Of a stretch of DNA of 64,000 nucleotides, positions 46,982 to 56,288 are shown in pieces. The stretch spans positions 48,914 to 112,913 of the forward strand of contig JAQUHB010000003.1 of NCBI GenBank assembly GCA_028683835.1, written 5' to 3'. Position 1 is the first letter of the stretch; every line of letters starts with the position of its first letter. Both the position numbers and the translations under genes were made by a program. Origin of the DNA: Sulfurimonadaceae bacterium (GTDB taxonomy: Bacteria > Campylobacterota > Campylobacteria > Campylobacterales > Sulfurimonadaceae). The notes beneath the pieces are model-generated. The model had not been told where the DNA came from and did no database searches. It worked only from the letters and a program-made list of their open reading frames with translations.

Positions 46982-47533
46982 ATGTTAAAAAAATCACTAA
47001 TAATTTCGCTTCTGGCAATTACACTTTTTTTTCAAGGCTGTAATAAAAAAGATAATGATAATGCTATGGTTGCAACAAGCAAGTTTGAATTAAATGACAT
47101 GAACAAAAATTCTCACACAGTTGATCGAGCTGGCAATAATTTTAATCTTGATGGGAGTAAAGGGAAAGTGATATTATTTGATATCTTTGCTACATGGTGC
47201 CCACCTTGCCGTGCCGAAGCTTCACATCTTGCATCTTTACAAGCAAAATATAAAGATGATCTCACTGTTGCAGGTATCTCAATACAAAAAGATATCACTA
47301 AAGAAGAATTAGCAAGTTTTCAAAAAGAGTATGGTGCAAATTATATGATGCTCTTTGGCGCAGATAATCAAAAAGCAGCTCAAGCTATTGCTTCAACATT
47401 ACAAGGGGTAGAAGCGGATTTCCCAATCCCTTTGATGGCCATGTATAAAGATGGAACTTTAATCAATTTTTATGTCGGTGCGACTCCAGAAGAGATCATC
47501 GAATCTGATCTTAAAAAAGCATTAGGTAAATAA
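46982..47533 (+). CDS. TlpA/ResA-like thioredoxin lipoprotein
   Basis: A 183-residue protein with lipobox FFQGC (acyl cysteine at residue 20), so it is anchored facing the periplasm. The redoxin fold has [17 protein letters not shown] with active-site CPPC near residues 77-80 and the cis-proline region [13 protein letters not shown]. Such proteins reduce disulfides, for example during cytochrome c maturation. Its TAA shares one base with the ftsY ATG (TAATG). Confidence 0.9.
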   Translation: MLKKSLIISLLAITLFFQGCNKKDNDNAMVATSKFELNDMNKNSHTVDRAGNNFNLDGSKGKVILFDIFATWCPPCRAEASHLASLQAKYKDDLTVAGISIQKDITKEELASFQKEYGANYMMLFGADNQKAAQAIASTLQGVEADFPIPLMAMYKDGTLINFYVGATPEEIIESDLKKALGK

Positions 47534-48417
47534 TGTTTGGCTTTATCAAACAGGGGCTAAAAAAGACTGTTGAAGCTATAAGAGCAGTCGCTCCAAAGAA
47601 AAAGATCACACTTACTAAAAGTGAGCTTGAAGATATTCTACTTGAGTCAGATGTTGAGTATGCTCTTGTCGAGATCATTTTAAACGAGATCTATCAAGAA
47701 AAAATTACTAGAGAAATTCTTGAATCAAAACTTTTAGCGACATTGGCTTACACCAAATATGAAGAGCCTGTTTACGAAAAACCTTTTGTAGAGCTTATTA
47801 TCGGTGTTAACGGTGCTGGAAAAACTACGACTATTGCCAAACTCGCTTCCAAATATAAGAGTGAAGGCAAACGCGTTATGCTTGGCGCCGCAGACACTTT
47901 TAGAGCAGCGGCCATCGAGCAACTCACACGTTGGGCTGATAAAATAGGTGTTCCTATCGTTTATTCACGCCAAGGACATGATCCCTCAGCCGTTGCTTAT
48001 GATACTATCGAATCGGCAAAAGCAAAAAATATGGATCATGTTATCATTGATACAGCTGGACGCTTGCATACTCAAACAAATCTAGCAAATGAACTAAAAA
48101 AAATCAATCGTATTTGTGATAAAGCACATGCAGGCGCACCGCATAGAACGCTCTTGATCATTGATGGAACACAAGGAAACTCTGCAATCGCTCAAGCAAA
48201 AGCATTTAATGAGATGGTAGGAATAGACGGCATCATCATCACTAAGCTTGATGGCACAGCAAAAGGTGGATCAATATTTAGTATTGCTTATGCACTCAAA
48301 CTTCCAATCTTTTACATCGGCGTCGGAGAACAACCTGAACATCTTCTCAAATTTGACAAATATGAATTTGTAAACGGCTTACTTGATGAAATATTTACAG
48401 AAGATGAAGCAAAATAA
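47533..48417 (+). CDS. ftsY: Signal recognition particle receptor FtsY
   Basis: A 294-residue SRP GTPase. The helical N domain (1-85) is followed by the G domain: [15 protein letters not shown] (P-loop), [34 protein letters not shown] and [11 protein letters not shown]. It lacks the long acidic A domain of E. coli FtsY, as is usual in this phylum. It is coupled to the TlpA-like gene upstream and ends at a strong stem-loop. Confidence 0.96.
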   Translation: MFGFIKQGLKKTVEAIRAVAPKKKITLTKSELEDILLESDVEYALVEIILNEIYQEKITREILESKLLATLAYTKYEEPVYEKPFVELIIGVNGAGKTTTIAKLASKYKSEGKRVMLGAADTFRAAAIEQLTRWADKIGVPIVYSRQGHDPSAVAYDTIESAKAKNMDHVIIDTAGRLHTQTNLANELKKINRICDKAHAGAPHRTLLIIDGTQGNSAIAQAKAFNEMVGIDGIIITKLDGTAKGGSIFSIAYALKLPIFYIGVGEQPEHLLKFDKYEFVNGLLDEIFTEDEAK

Positions 48418-48440
48418 AATATGACGTTTTGTCATATTTT
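48416..48440 (+). terminator. Terminator after ftsY
   Basis: AAAATATGAC (48416-48425) and GTCATATTTT (48431-48440) form a perfect 10-bp stem around GTTTT. The 3' arm itself ends in TTTT. Confidence 0.7.
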
Positions 48441-48485
48441 ATAAAATCAAGAATAATTCTTCTATAATCTAACTATCAAACAACT

Positions 48486-48515
48486 CCTTACATCCCAAAA
48501 CACTTACTTGTAAGG
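48486..48515. repeat. Inverted repeat upstream of radA
   Basis: CCTTACA (48486-48492) and TGTAAGG (48509-48515) are perfect 7-base arms, 19 bases before radA. The 3' arm lies in CTTACTTGTAAGG, one base from the frequent TTACATGTAA word, so this may be a decayed paired copy. Confidence 0.5.
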
Positions 48516-48534
48516 TTCTATCAAAGGTATCTTT

Positions 48535-49881
48535 ATGGCAAAGAAAAAAATTCTTTTTGAGTGTCAACATTGTGGACTCACAACTCCGAAATGGATGGGA
48601 AAATGTACCAATTGCGGTGCTTGGGATTCATTTATAGAACTCGATGAACGGGAACAAGAGGTTATAAAAACACTCTCCTCTTCTAGTAATTCAAAAACTA
48701 AAGCCATTGCAATGCCCGATATCACCGAGATCGATATTCCTAGATTTTCTTCACTTGATTATGAACTCGATACCGTTTTAGGCGGTGGAGTAGTTCCAGG
48801 ATCATTAACACTAATAGGGGGAAGCCCAGGAGTCGGAAAATCAACCCTACTTTTAAAAATCGGCTCCAACATCGCATCAACGCAAAAGAACGTTCTATAT
48901 GTCACAGGAGAGGAATCAGAAAGTCAGGTCAAACTTCGCTCAAACAGACTCGGCGCAAATGAAAAAAATCTTTATCTTCTCAGTGAAATCCGCATGGAAC
49001 AGGTATTGGCAGAGCTTCATCACCGAGAATATGAGTTTATCATCATAGATTCTATTCAAACTCTTTACTCTGAAGCTATTTCATCGGCACCAGGATCAGT
49101 AACACAAGTAAGACAGATTACTTTTGAACTCATGCGTCTTGCTAAAGATAAAAATATTGCTATCTTTATCATCGGACATATTACCAAAGAGGGTTCTATT
49201 GCAGGGCCAAGAGTTTTAGAACATATGGTTGATACTGTTTTATATTTTGAGGGTGATTCTTCTCAAGAGTTGCGTATTTTACGCGGCTTTAAAAACCGTT
49301 TTGGGCCCACGAGTGAGATAGGTGTATTTGAGATGCGTTCAGAAGGACTTGTCAGTGCCAAAGATATCTCTTCACGATTTTTCAATCGCAACACTTCACA
49401 GCCTGGTTCTGCTCTCACAGTCATAATGGAAGGTTCCCGCCCTATCATCCTTGAAGTACAAGCTCTTGTCTCAGAATCTCATACTTCCAATCCAAAACGT
49501 CAAGCAACAGGTTTTGATAATAACAGGCTTAATATGCTTCTAGCCCTTTTAGAAAGAAAACTTGAAATTCCACTTAACAGTTATGATGTCTTTATAAATA
49601 TAACTGGTGGCATCAAGATTACCGAAACCGCTGCAGATCTTGCAATTTTAGCGGCTATAATCAGCAGTTTTCGAGACAGAGCTATCTCGAAAGAGACTGT
49701 ATTTATTGGAGAGGTCTCTCTTGTTGGTGATGTTAGAGAGGTATTTCAGCTTGATATCAGACTCAAAGAAGCAAAAATGCAAAATATAACAAAAGCACTC
49801 ATCGCAAAAAAAACTTTAGAAAAATCAGCGATTAAAACATATATTGTAGATGAAGTAACAAAACTCTTAGAATGGTTTTGA
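48535..49881 (+). CDS. radA: DNA repair protein RadA
   Basis: A 448-residue branch-migration ATPase. The zinc finger CQHCGLTTPKWMGKCTNCGAW (about 10-30) opens the protein. The RecA-like domain has GGSPGVGKST, TGEESESQVKLR and the RadA-only KNRFG motif (GFKNRFGPTSEIG). The C-terminal Lon-like domain has DVFINITGGIKITETAADLA and FIGEVSLVGDVREV. The length is normal. RadA extends recombination intermediates and supports natural transformation in other bacteria. Confidence 0.96.
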   Translation: MAKKKILFECQHCGLTTPKWMGKCTNCGAWDSFIELDEREQEVIKTLSSSSNSKTKAIAMPDITEIDIPRFSSLDYELDTVLGGGVVPGSLTLIGGSPGVGKSTLLLKIGSNIASTQKNVLYVTGEESESQVKLRSNRLGANEKNLYLLSEIRMEQVLAELHHREYEFIIIDSIQTLYSEAISSAPGSVTQVRQITFELMRLAKDKNIAIFIIGHITKEGSIAGPRVLEHMVDTVLYFEGDSSQELRILRGFKNRFGPTSEIGVFEMRSEGLVSAKDISSRFFNRNTSQPGSALTVIMEGSRPIILEVQALVSESHTSNPKRQATGFDNNRLNMLLALLERKLEIPLNSYDVFINITGGIKITETAADLAILAAIISSFRDRAISKETVFIGEVSLVGDVREVFQLDIRLKEAKMQNITKALIAKKTLEKSAIKTYIVDEVTKLLEWF

Positions 49882-49900
49882 TTGTTAAAGATTTTTTTTG

Positions 49901-49906
49901 TATAAT
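49901..49906 (+). promoter_or_regulatory. -10 box before the 85-residue gene
   Basis: TATAAT following a T8 run, 29 bases before ATG 49936. AAAGGAA near 49920 is the ribosome site. Confidence 0.45.
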
Positions 49907-49935
49907 GTTTTAAATATGTAAAAGGAATTTACAGG

Positions 49936-50193
49936 ATGATAAACGCGGAATACAAAAGCGAAGAGCGTTATTCAAAGCTATCTATAGTATTTGATACAAA
50001 AGAAGAAGAGGATGGAGTCAATTCAGCTATCAATGTTGTTCTAGATGAAAATACTTTTAAACCTGAGATCTACTCATGTGAACTTCCAAAAAATAAAAAA
50101 GTTATTGTTATCGAATATCATGATGATTGTGACCGAAGATCAGGACCTATCTTTGAGAAAATCATGAAAACGTTAGGAATATCTCGCTGTTAA
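49936..50193 (+). CDS. Hypothetical protein (85 residues)
   Basis: A small acidic alpha/beta protein (SKLSIVFDTKEEEDGVNSA, then KVIVIEYHDDCDRR) with two cysteines and a final GISRC. It has no signal or membrane segment. It is followed 18 bases later by a carbonic anhydrase gene, likely in one transcript. I do not recognise the family. Confidence 0.75.
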   Translation: MINAEYKSEERYSKLSIVFDTKEEEDGVNSAINVVLDENTFKPEIYSCELPKNKKVIVIEYHDDCDRRSGPIFEKIMKTLGISRC

Positions 50194-50211
50194 TTATATA
50201 AGGATTATGCT

Positions 50212-50862
50212 GTGGATCTAAGAAAATTTGCCGAGGGCAATGAGCTTTTTAAAAAAGTTCACTTTAAAAAAAACGAAGAATCTTTTCTCGAACTCGCTCA
50301 AAACGGACAAAGTCCTAGGACTTTATTCATAGGTTGTTCTGACTCAAGAGTTATACCCGATCTTATCGTTCAATCCCGTCCTGGAGATCTTTTTGTTATC
50401 CGTAATGTTGGAAACTTTGTTCCTCCGTTTAGTCCTGATGAAGATTATCATGCAACGGCTACGGGCATAGAATACGCTGTCAGCGTACTCAATGTAAGTG
50501 AAATAATTATATGTGGACATTCACATTGTGGTGCTATTAATCACCTTTTTAAGAGTGTGGAAAATCCTTCGTTAGTGCATACAAAAAAATGGTTAAGTTT
50601 AGGTGAAAAAGCAAAATCTATGGCACTTTTAAGTCTTGGAGTAAATGGTAATAAAGAGGAACTTTTACGTGTTACAGAAAAACTTTCTGTGATAACTCAA
50701 CTAGAAAATCTTTTAACTTATCCCGAAGTTCAAAGAAGAGTTGATGAAGAAGATCTTCATATATATGGTTGGTACTACGACATAGAAACAGGGAGTATCG
50801 ATTATTATGATCCCGACACATATCAGTTTATACCTCTAAACTCGTTAGTGAAAAAAAATTAG
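50212..50862 (+). CDS. Beta-class carbonic anhydrase
   Basis: A 216-residue zinc enzyme interconverting CO2 and bicarbonate. FIGCSDSRVIPDL gives the first cysteine and the Asp-Arg dyad, and ICGHSHCGAI gives the histidine and second cysteine of the zinc site. FVIRNVGNFVPPF and the C-terminal LHIYGWYYDIETGSIDYYD are family blocks. The start is GTG, with AAGGA about seven bases upstream. It would supply bicarbonate or CO2 to carboxylases. Confidence 0.95.
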   Translation: MDLRKFAEGNELFKKVHFKKNEESFLELAQNGQSPRTLFIGCSDSRVIPDLIVQSRPGDLFVIRNVGNFVPPFSPDEDYHATATGIEYAVSVLNVSEIIICGHSHCGAINHLFKSVENPSLVHTKKWLSLGEKAKSMALLSLGVNGNKEELLRVTEKLSVITQLENLLTYPEVQRRVDEEDLHIYGWYYDIETGSIDYYDPDTYQFIPLNSLVKKN

Positions 50863-50867
50863 TGTGT

Positions 50868-50873
50868 TATAAT
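50868..50873 (+). promoter_or_regulatory. -10 box of fliL-acpS
   Basis: TATAAT preceded by TGTGT (extended -10) directly after the carbonic anhydrase stop. AAGGA at 50889-50893 precedes ATG 50901. No sigma-28 or sigma-54 pattern is seen here. Confidence 0.5.
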
Positions 50874-50900
50874 CATAAAATAAAAATCAAGGATTGATAA

Positions 50901-51461
50901 ATGGCAGAAAACAAAAAGAAAGAAGAGGAAGAAGTAGCCCCACCAGAAGGAAAGAAATCAAGTTCGATGATGCTGGTAATAATTATTGTTGTTTTAATAC
51001 TTGTAATTTTAATCGGGGTCGTCGTTACAATCCTTATGATGGGTGGAGATTCAAAATCTGAAGAAAAAGCTTCAAAAGATACTGAAAAAACAGAAAAAAT
51101 AGTTGGAGAAAAAAAAGCAGTTGCTGGGGGCGCTGAGGAGTCTAGAACTTTAGACAAAATCGGTATTTTATACCCGCTTGATACATTTACAGTAAATCTT
51201 ATGAGTGAAAACGGAAGCCGTTACCTTAAAGCTCAAATATCTCTTGAACTCAGTGGTAAAGAGTTAACAGAAGAGTTAGATGCAAAAAAAGCTGTCCTTA
51301 GAGATAAAATACTAAGACTTCTATCTTCAAAATCAGTAGAAGAGGTTTCTACCCTTAAAGGAAAAGATCAACTCAGTGAACAAATCTTGCAACAACTCAA
51401 CCCAATGCTTAAAGATGGAAGTATTAATGGAGTTTATTTTACGGATTTCGTAATTCAATAA
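50901..51461 (+). CDS. fliL: Flagellar basal-body protein FliL
   Basis: A 186-residue inner-membrane protein. A lysine/glutamate-rich N-terminus (1-22), one membrane helix (about 24-48, MMLVIIIVVLILVILIGVVV) and a charged linker precede the periplasmic stomatin-like domain: LYPLDTFTVNLMSENGSRYLK, ISLELSGKELTEEL and the final GVYFTDFVIQ. FliL encircles stator units and raises motor torque. Its last base is shared with the acpS ATG. This points to a motile organism, as does cheV. Confidence 0.93.
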   Translation: MAENKKKEEEEVAPPEGKKSSSMMLVIIIVVLILVILIGVVVTILMMGGDSKSEEKASKDTEKTEKIVGEKKAVAGGAEESRTLDKIGILYPLDTFTVNLMSENGSRYLKAQISLELSGKELTEELDAKKAVLRDKILRLLSSKSVEEVSTLKGKDQLSEQILQQLNPMLKDGSINGVYFTDFVIQ

Positions 51462-51811
51462 TGATAGGAATCGATCTTATTAAATTAGAGAGAATGAAAC
51501 ATATAATGGAGAGATTTGGTGAGAAGTCTCTTCAAAAGTTTCTTTCTCATGACGAGATCAAACTTGTAAAAAATCATAAAACTGCCGCAGGGTTTTGGGC
51601 TGTAAAAGAAGCTTGTTCAAAAGCTTTGGGCACAGGAATTGGTTCGGAATGTACTTTCTTTGATATCTCAATATCCAAGACACCAAGAGGTGCTCCAGTT
51701 TTGGAATTAAGTCAAAGACTAATGCAAAACTTCAAAATTAAAAGTACTTCACTTTCCATCACTCATGATGGAGACTATGCGATTGCAGTAGTTGCTATAG
51801 AAACTCATTAA
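51461..51811 (+). CDS. acpS: Holo-[acyl-carrier-protein] synthase
   Basis: A 116-residue enzyme that puts 4'-phosphopantetheine on ACP. IGIDLIKLERM has the metal aspartate, GFWAVKEACSKALGTGI the metal glutamate and catalytic lysine, and SITHDGDYAIAVVAI is the C-terminal block. It is normal in length, coupled to fliL and overlaps convergent thiS by four bases. Confidence 0.94.
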   Translation: MIGIDLIKLERMKHIMERFGEKSLQKFLSHDEIKLVKNHKTAAGFWAVKEACSKALGTGIGSECTFFDISISKTPRGAPVLELSQRLMQNFKIKSTSLSITHDGDYAIAVVAIETH

Positions 51812-52008
51812 CCACCACCTACAAAATCAAGTAACTCAACTTTATCATCTTCATGTAGCTTACATATAGACCATTCCTCTTGCTTTACAATCTCCATATT
51901 AACAGCTGCGGCCATAACTTTGTCATCAAGACCCAACTCGTAAATCAAATTTTGTAAATTCGCATTATCTTGGAACTCTCTTGTAATCCCATTCACTACT
52001 ACCTTCAT
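51808..52008 (-). CDS. thiS: Sulfur carrier protein ThiS
   Basis: A 66-residue ubiquitin-like protein. VVNGITREFQDNANLQNLIYELG is the N-terminal half, and KVELLDFVGGG ends in the Gly-Gly tail that is turned into a thiocarboxylate for thiazole synthesis. No other thiazole genes are next to it. thiL at 11951 shows that thiamine diphosphate is made. Confidence 0.9.
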   Translation of the reverse strand: MKVVVNGITREFQDNANLQNLIYELGLDDKVMAAAVNMEIVKQEEWSICKLHEDDKVELLDFVGGG

Positions 52009-52029
52009 TTATTCTCTTTCTAATTTAGA

Positions 52030-52035
52030 TATAAT
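52030..52035 (+). promoter_or_regulatory. -10 box of the helicase-remnant gene
   Basis: TATAAT 29 bases before ATG 52064, in the divergent gap with thiS. AAGGA precedes the ATG. Confidence 0.5.
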
Positions 52036-52063
52036 TCGCTTACTTAATTATACAAGGATTTCT

Positions 52064-52630
52064 ATGTCATCTGCAACTATAAAACGCCACAATCATCGTG
52101 TTATTCCCTGTAATACACAGCGTAAGATTGAACTTATAAATTTCCTTATTAATAATAACAGCCAACTTGAGATAGTTATAGTATCAAAAGAATCAATAAA
52201 TAATTTTAAAGATATTTCATTAAATGAAAAAGTGAGAATTACTACCGATGCACAATTCAACAATGATATAACATCAGAATTTGATATGCTCCTGAATTAT
52301 GATCTTCCGGAGAATCCCCAAGAATATCTAAAACGTTTAGAACTTGCTAAGACATACTCTTTTGTTTTACTTGATCCCGTTGATCATGCAGAACTTTATC
52401 CTATAGAAACAACTCTTGGTCGTGTTTTAGTACAAGAACCCCTCAAAGCGTTTGAAACAACACAAAGTAAAGACATCAAAATAGCTAAAGCAAAAAGAGA
52501 AAAAAAAGCAAAACGTTTTGAACAAGAGCTCGCAAAAGAGAAAGAAAAGAAAGATAAAAAAGCACAAAGTAAACTACCTCCCAAACGCAATGTTCGAAAG
52601 ATAGTTCCAAAAACTGAGGAGTTAGACTAG
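52064..52630 (+). CDS. Short protein resembling a decayed helicase C-terminal lobe with basic tail
   Basis: 188 residues. The centre, SEFDMLLNYDLPENPQEYLKR, strongly recalls DEAD-box motif V into VI (DxVINYDLPxxxExYxHRxGR), but the arginine-finger motif reads YLKRLELAK. There is no N-terminal lobe, Walker A or DEAD box. Residues 140-180 are a highly charged Lys/Glu stretch (AKREKKAKRFEQELAKEKE) like the RNA-binding tails of DEAD-box proteins. It could be an RNA-binding or regulatory protein. It ends four bases inside the convergent lipoprotein gene. Confidence 0.7.
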   Translation: MSSATIKRHNHRVIPCNTQRKIELINFLINNNSQLEIVIVSKESINNFKDISLNEKVRITTDAQFNNDITSEFDMLLNYDLPENPQEYLKRLELAKTYSFVLLDPVDHAELYPIETTLGRVLVQEPLKAFETTQSKDIKIAKAKREKKAKRFEQELAKEKEKKDKKAQSKLPPKRNVRKIVPKTEELD

Positions 52631-53196
52631 AAGCTAGTCAACTTCGAAACGATATCGTTAATACTACTCGAGAAAAGAGTATATAAAAGTGGTTCCATAT
52701 CTTTTGTGGTATAAGATGGTTTTATCCAAATTCCCTGGTTTTGGGTGAAACTTTGAGTAGTCACCTTATTTCCCTGTTTCACTGTTACATCTATTAGAAT
52801 CTTTCCATGAAGATTTTCATCAAACTTCTTTGTATCATTATATACAAGCTCTACTTTTTTAATTTTTACATCTACAATAATAGCATCAGTATCTGGATGT
52901 TGTTCTACATTAAATTGAGCCATTCTAAGAGCGCTATTTAATCCATCTTTATATTTGTCGGCAAAATCAGTGTAACTGTAAAGTAATGTTGTTTTTTTTC
53001 CATTTGCTTGAACATAACCTATACTTGTTTTATCAGAGCGATCATCATTTACAGATGCAAGATAAATGCTTTTATGATTATTTGACGTAGCTCCACTATA
53101 GACAGTTTTATAAGATGAAAGTCCAATCGCTTCATTTTTATAAGTACATCCGCCAAGCAATAACGCGGCAACAACTAAGTAAGATAGATTTTTCAT
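52627..53196 (-). CDS. YajG-like lipoprotein
   Basis: A 189-residue protein with lipobox LLGGC (cysteine at residue 17). The mature part (SIYLASVNDDRSDKTSIGYV, DAIIVDVKIKKVELVYND, DVTVKQGNKVTTQSF) resembles the YajG/LPP20-type fold of outer-membrane lipoproteins, with moderate certainty. It would be anchored in the envelope. The function is unknown. Confidence 0.7.
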   Translation of the reverse strand: MKNLSYLVVAALLLGGCTYKNEAIGLSSYKTVYSGATSNNHKSIYLASVNDDRSDKTSIGYVQANGKKTTLLYSYTDFADKYKDGLNSALRMAQFNVEQHPDTDAIIVDVKIKKVELVYNDTKKFDENLHGKILIDVTVKQGNKVTTQSFTQNQGIWIKPSYTTKDMEPLLYTLFSSSINDIVSKLTSF

Positions 53197-53246
53197 GACT
53201 CACTCCTTTTAATAATTTATCAAATTATACAGAAATTATATATATT

Positions 53247-54254
53247 TTATTGTTTACGAAACCGTATCATTTTAAATCTTTCGCCTAAAAAATTTGGCAT
53301 GATAAGCAGTTTTATTTTTTGAAGTTCCTGCTCATAGATTTTCTCATCTACATTAGCTTTTAGCATCTCTAGAAGTTGTAAAATCCCCATATCTACAAGG
53401 GCACGCATTTGTGCTTGTAACTCTAGAAACTCTACACCTGCCTCAACAAAAGCATCTTTTACATGCTCAAATGTCACATCATAAGTAATGTCTGAATTTT
53501 TATAGAGTTCTTCAAGCTTGATATTTTCATCAAAAAATGGAAATACATCATGGTTTTTATAGATACGAATAGAAAAATCGGGGCGAGCTATCATTTCGCC
53601 ATAATCAAAACTCATAAATTCAAATCTCTGCGCTGCACCTGCCATCTCTTTGGCAAACGCTTCATAGCCTACGGCTATCTCCCCTTTGTCTTTATGATAT
53701 TTTTTTGCTTTTTGTAAAATCGCTTCATCTTCTGTATCAAACTCGACTTTGCCATTTTTTACTGAAGCGATCTTGCCATCATATAAAAGTTCACATGGAA
53801 ATGCATCAAAGATCTCATTTGCAATAAAAAAAGCACTCTTGCATGGAGATTCCCCTTTACATGTAAGCTCGCTAAGCGACTTGTAATGCGTCAAAGAGAT
53901 TACATCGCCAAAGCTCTCATGAAAGTAGTTTCTCTGCTGTTCTTGAAGCGCATCAAATCTCTCAATAATGACAAAGTTAAATGTTTCAAGAAGTTCAGGT
54001 GCAAGGGAATAGATAAACTCTACAACATCCGCTAAAAAGTAGCCATGATGTGCACCTATCTCACAAATGACCGCGTCTTTGTCTAAGAAACCCTCTTCTA
54101 CCAAAGCGACGATGTGCTTTGCAATCGTTCCCCCAAAGAACTTGGATGTGCTCACTGAGGTATAAAAATCGCCCTCTTTACCTATCTGTTTATAGTTTGT
54201 ATAGTAGCCCTGCTCGCCGTAGAGCCATTCTGTCATATATTGGCTAAATCTCAT
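53247..54254 (-). CDS. SAM-dependent methyltransferase, MidA/NDUFAF7 family (COG1565)
   Basis: A 335-residue protein. FSQYMTEWLYGEQGYY, CEIGAHHGYFLADVVEFIY (SAM motif I), FFIANEIFDAFPCELLY (the NEXXDAxP motif of the family) and FMSFDYGE are visible. Mitochondrial relatives methylate an arginine of a complex I subunit; the bacterial substrate is not known. It lies six bases after argD in the same direction. Confidence 0.88.
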   Translation of the reverse strand: MRFSQYMTEWLYGEQGYYTNYKQIGKEGDFYTSVSTSKFFGGTIAKHIVALVEEGFLDKDAVICEIGAHHGYFLADVVEFIYSLAPELLETFNFVIIERFDALQEQQRNYFHESFGDVISLTHYKSLSELTCKGESPCKSAFFIANEIFDAFPCELLYDGKIASVKNGKVEFDTEDEAILQKAKKYHKDKGEIAVGYEAFAKEMAGAAQRFEFMSFDYGEMIARPDFSIRIYKNHDVFPFFDENIKLEELYKNSDITYDVTFEHVKDAFVEAGVEFLELQAQMRALVDMGILQLLEMLKANVDEKIYEQELQKIKLLIMPNFLGERFKMIRFRKQ

Positions 54255-54260
54255 AGCTTA

Positions 54261-55442
54261 TTATATATTTTTAACCGCAGCGCTAAGACGTTTAAAACCT
54301 TCTTCTATCTCTTCCTCTGTTATTGTAAGCGGAGGCAAAAGTCTTAAAGTATTTCTTCCTGCTTTTAAAACCATCACGCCATGTTCTCTTGCGCTGTTTA
54401 TCACTTTTGCAAGTGTGTCGGCGTCTTTTGCGCGTAAACCACACATCATTCCAAGTCCTACTTTTTCAGTAAAGAGATGTTGATTTTCATTGTAAAATCT
54501 CTCTAATGCTTTATCAAATAGAAGCATATTAATCGCCAACTCTCCGCTTGCATCATACTCGTTTAAAATATCCATCACTTCACAAATAGCCGTTGAACTG
54601 AGATAATTTCCACCAAAAGTCGAGCCATGATCTCCAGCGCTGAAAATATCTTTTAACGTTGTCATAACCACGCCCACGGGAACACCGCCGCCCACACCTT
54701 TTGCGAGTGTGACCACATTCGGCTCTATCTCATACAAATTTGATGCCAAGAATTTTCCTGTTCTATACACACCGGTTTGCACTTCATCAACGATAAGTAA
54801 AACATCTTTTGATTTTAAAAACTTCGCCAAGTTTTGTACTTTTTCTTTATCTTGAGGCTGAACTCCGCCCTCGCCTTGGACAAGTTCTATCATGACTGCA
54901 ACAGTATGTTCATCAACAAGAGTTTCTATCTCATCGATATTTTTAGCATATACAAATCCATCTGGAAAAGGTCCAAAATAGTTATGCATACTTGCTTGTC
55001 CTGTTGCTTTTACCGTCGTGATAGTACGTCCGTGAAATGAATGGTCTAAAGTGATGATCTTATATCTTTTGATCTCTCCATCTTTTTCGCCATATTTTCT
55101 AGCGATCTTGATAGCACCCTCGTTTGCCTCCGCCCCGCTGTTTCCAAAGAAACATCTCATATCATATCCGCTAGCAAGTACAAGTTTCTCAGCCGCGCGT
55201 GCTTGAGGTGCTATATAGTAAAGATTTGACATATGGATCATATTTTTGACCTGAGCGCATAAAGCGTTTGTCAATCTTTCATTGCCATGACCCACACTCA
55301 CAACAGCGATGCCAGAAGTAAAATCGATATAATCTTTGCCCTTAGCATCGATAAGTTTCGCATTTTTTCCGCTTACAAACTCTACATCCGCCCTTGCGTA
55401 TGTAGGTAAAACATATTTGTTATCTAATTCTTTTATTGTCAT
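54261..55442 (-). CDS. argD: Acetylornithine aminotransferase
   Basis: A 393-residue PLP enzyme of arginine synthesis, which can also serve lysine synthesis. GKDYIDFTSGIAVVSVGHGN opens it, FFGNSGAEANEGAIK holds the phosphate loop, LIVDEVQTGVYRTG the PLP aspartate, and VTLAKGVGGGVPVG the Schiff-base lysine. DHGSTFGGN is also typical. It is the first gene of a two-gene leftward unit with the methyltransferase. Confidence 0.95.
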   Translation of the reverse strand: MTIKELDNKYVLPTYARADVEFVSGKNAKLIDAKGKDYIDFTSGIAVVSVGHGNERLTNALCAQVKNMIHMSNLYYIAPQARAAEKLVLASGYDMRCFFGNSGAEANEGAIKIARKYGEKDGEIKRYKIITLDHSFHGRTITTVKATGQASMHNYFGPFPDGFVYAKNIDEIETLVDEHTVAVMIELVQGEGGVQPQDKEKVQNLAKFLKSKDVLLIVDEVQTGVYRTGKFLASNLYEIEPNVVTLAKGVGGGVPVGVVMTTLKDIFSAGDHGSTFGGNYLSSTAICEVMDILNEYDASGELAINMLLFDKALERFYNENQHLFTEKVGLGMMCGLRAKDADTLAKVINSAREHGVMVLKAGRNTLRLLPPLTITEEEIEEGFKRLSAAVKNI

Positions 55443-55489
55443 TTTAAAACCTTAATTCTGATGTCTATACTTATGGTCGAATTATACAT

Positions 55490-56278
55490 CTAATTTTCCA
55501 ACATCTTACTTATAGCTTCCATCGAAGTTTGTGTTCTATCAAGGTCTAAATGTGGTGCATCTTTGACTTCTACAAGCTTTACATGTAAGCCATTTTCTTT
55601 CGCAAGTGTATAAAAATCTTTCGTCACTTCTGGTCTTGATATTTCATCCTTTGTGCCGTAAATAAGAACTATCTTTGCCTTTTTACTTATCTTATCTATG
55701 ACATCAACGGCTGATATAAGCTCTTTTTCTTTTGAAACCTCATGAATATTATATCTTCCCCCAACAAGAGCAATATTTTGTATAAGATCTGGATCCAAGC
55801 CCATCAAAGTCGCACCCATCATGGCTCCTGCTGAATGACCTACATAATTCACGGTCGTCGCTTTATACTTCTCTTTCAAGGCTTTTATGAGTTCATCTAA
55901 AAAAAGTATATACTTTTTTTGTGCTGCAAGATTATTTGTTTTATCGTGAGAAAGTGCTGTAAAATGATTTGTTGATGATCCTGAATAGCCCGGAAGGGCA
56001 ACCGCTATAGTCATAGTATCAGTAAGCATAGACAGATCTTCGGCAAAAGGTGTATATCTTGCCAAAATATCAGTTCCCTCTTTCCACGTACCATGAACGA
56101 TGATGGTCAATGGCCCCTCTTTATCTCCCGCTATTGCTTTATAGGCAATACATTCTCCACCAGCAAAGATAAAACCGTTACCCTTAGCAATACATATCTC
56201 CTGAGAAACAGGATTTGCAAAACTTACAGTGGAAAATACAAAAAAACTTATTGTCAAAAATATCAATTTACCATACAT
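55490..56278 (-). CDS. Exported alpha/beta hydrolase
   Basis: A 262-residue protein with a signal peptide (1-21, ending SFA-NP). IIVHGTWKEGTD is the oxyanion segment, NYVGHSAGAMMGATLMG the nucleophile elbow (GHSAG), and LIYGTKDEISRP and DAPHLDLDR carry acid and histidine. It is a periplasmic esterase or peptidase of unknown substrate. Its start codon lies inside a copy of the ACATGTAA word (56273-56282). Confidence 0.82.
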   Translation of the reverse strand: MYGKLIFLTISFFVFSTVSFANPVSQEICIAKGNGFIFAGGECIAYKAIAGDKEGPLTIIVHGTWKEGTDILARYTPFAEDLSMLTDTMTIAVALPGYSGSSTNHFTALSHDKTNNLAAQKKYILFLDELIKALKEKYKATTVNYVGHSAGAMMGATLMGLDPDLIQNIALVGGRYNIHEVSKEKELISAVDVIDKISKKAKIVLIYGTKDEISRPEVTKDFYTLAKENGLHVKLVEVKDAPHLDLDRTQTSMEAISKMLEN

Positions 56279-56288
56279 GTAACATCCT

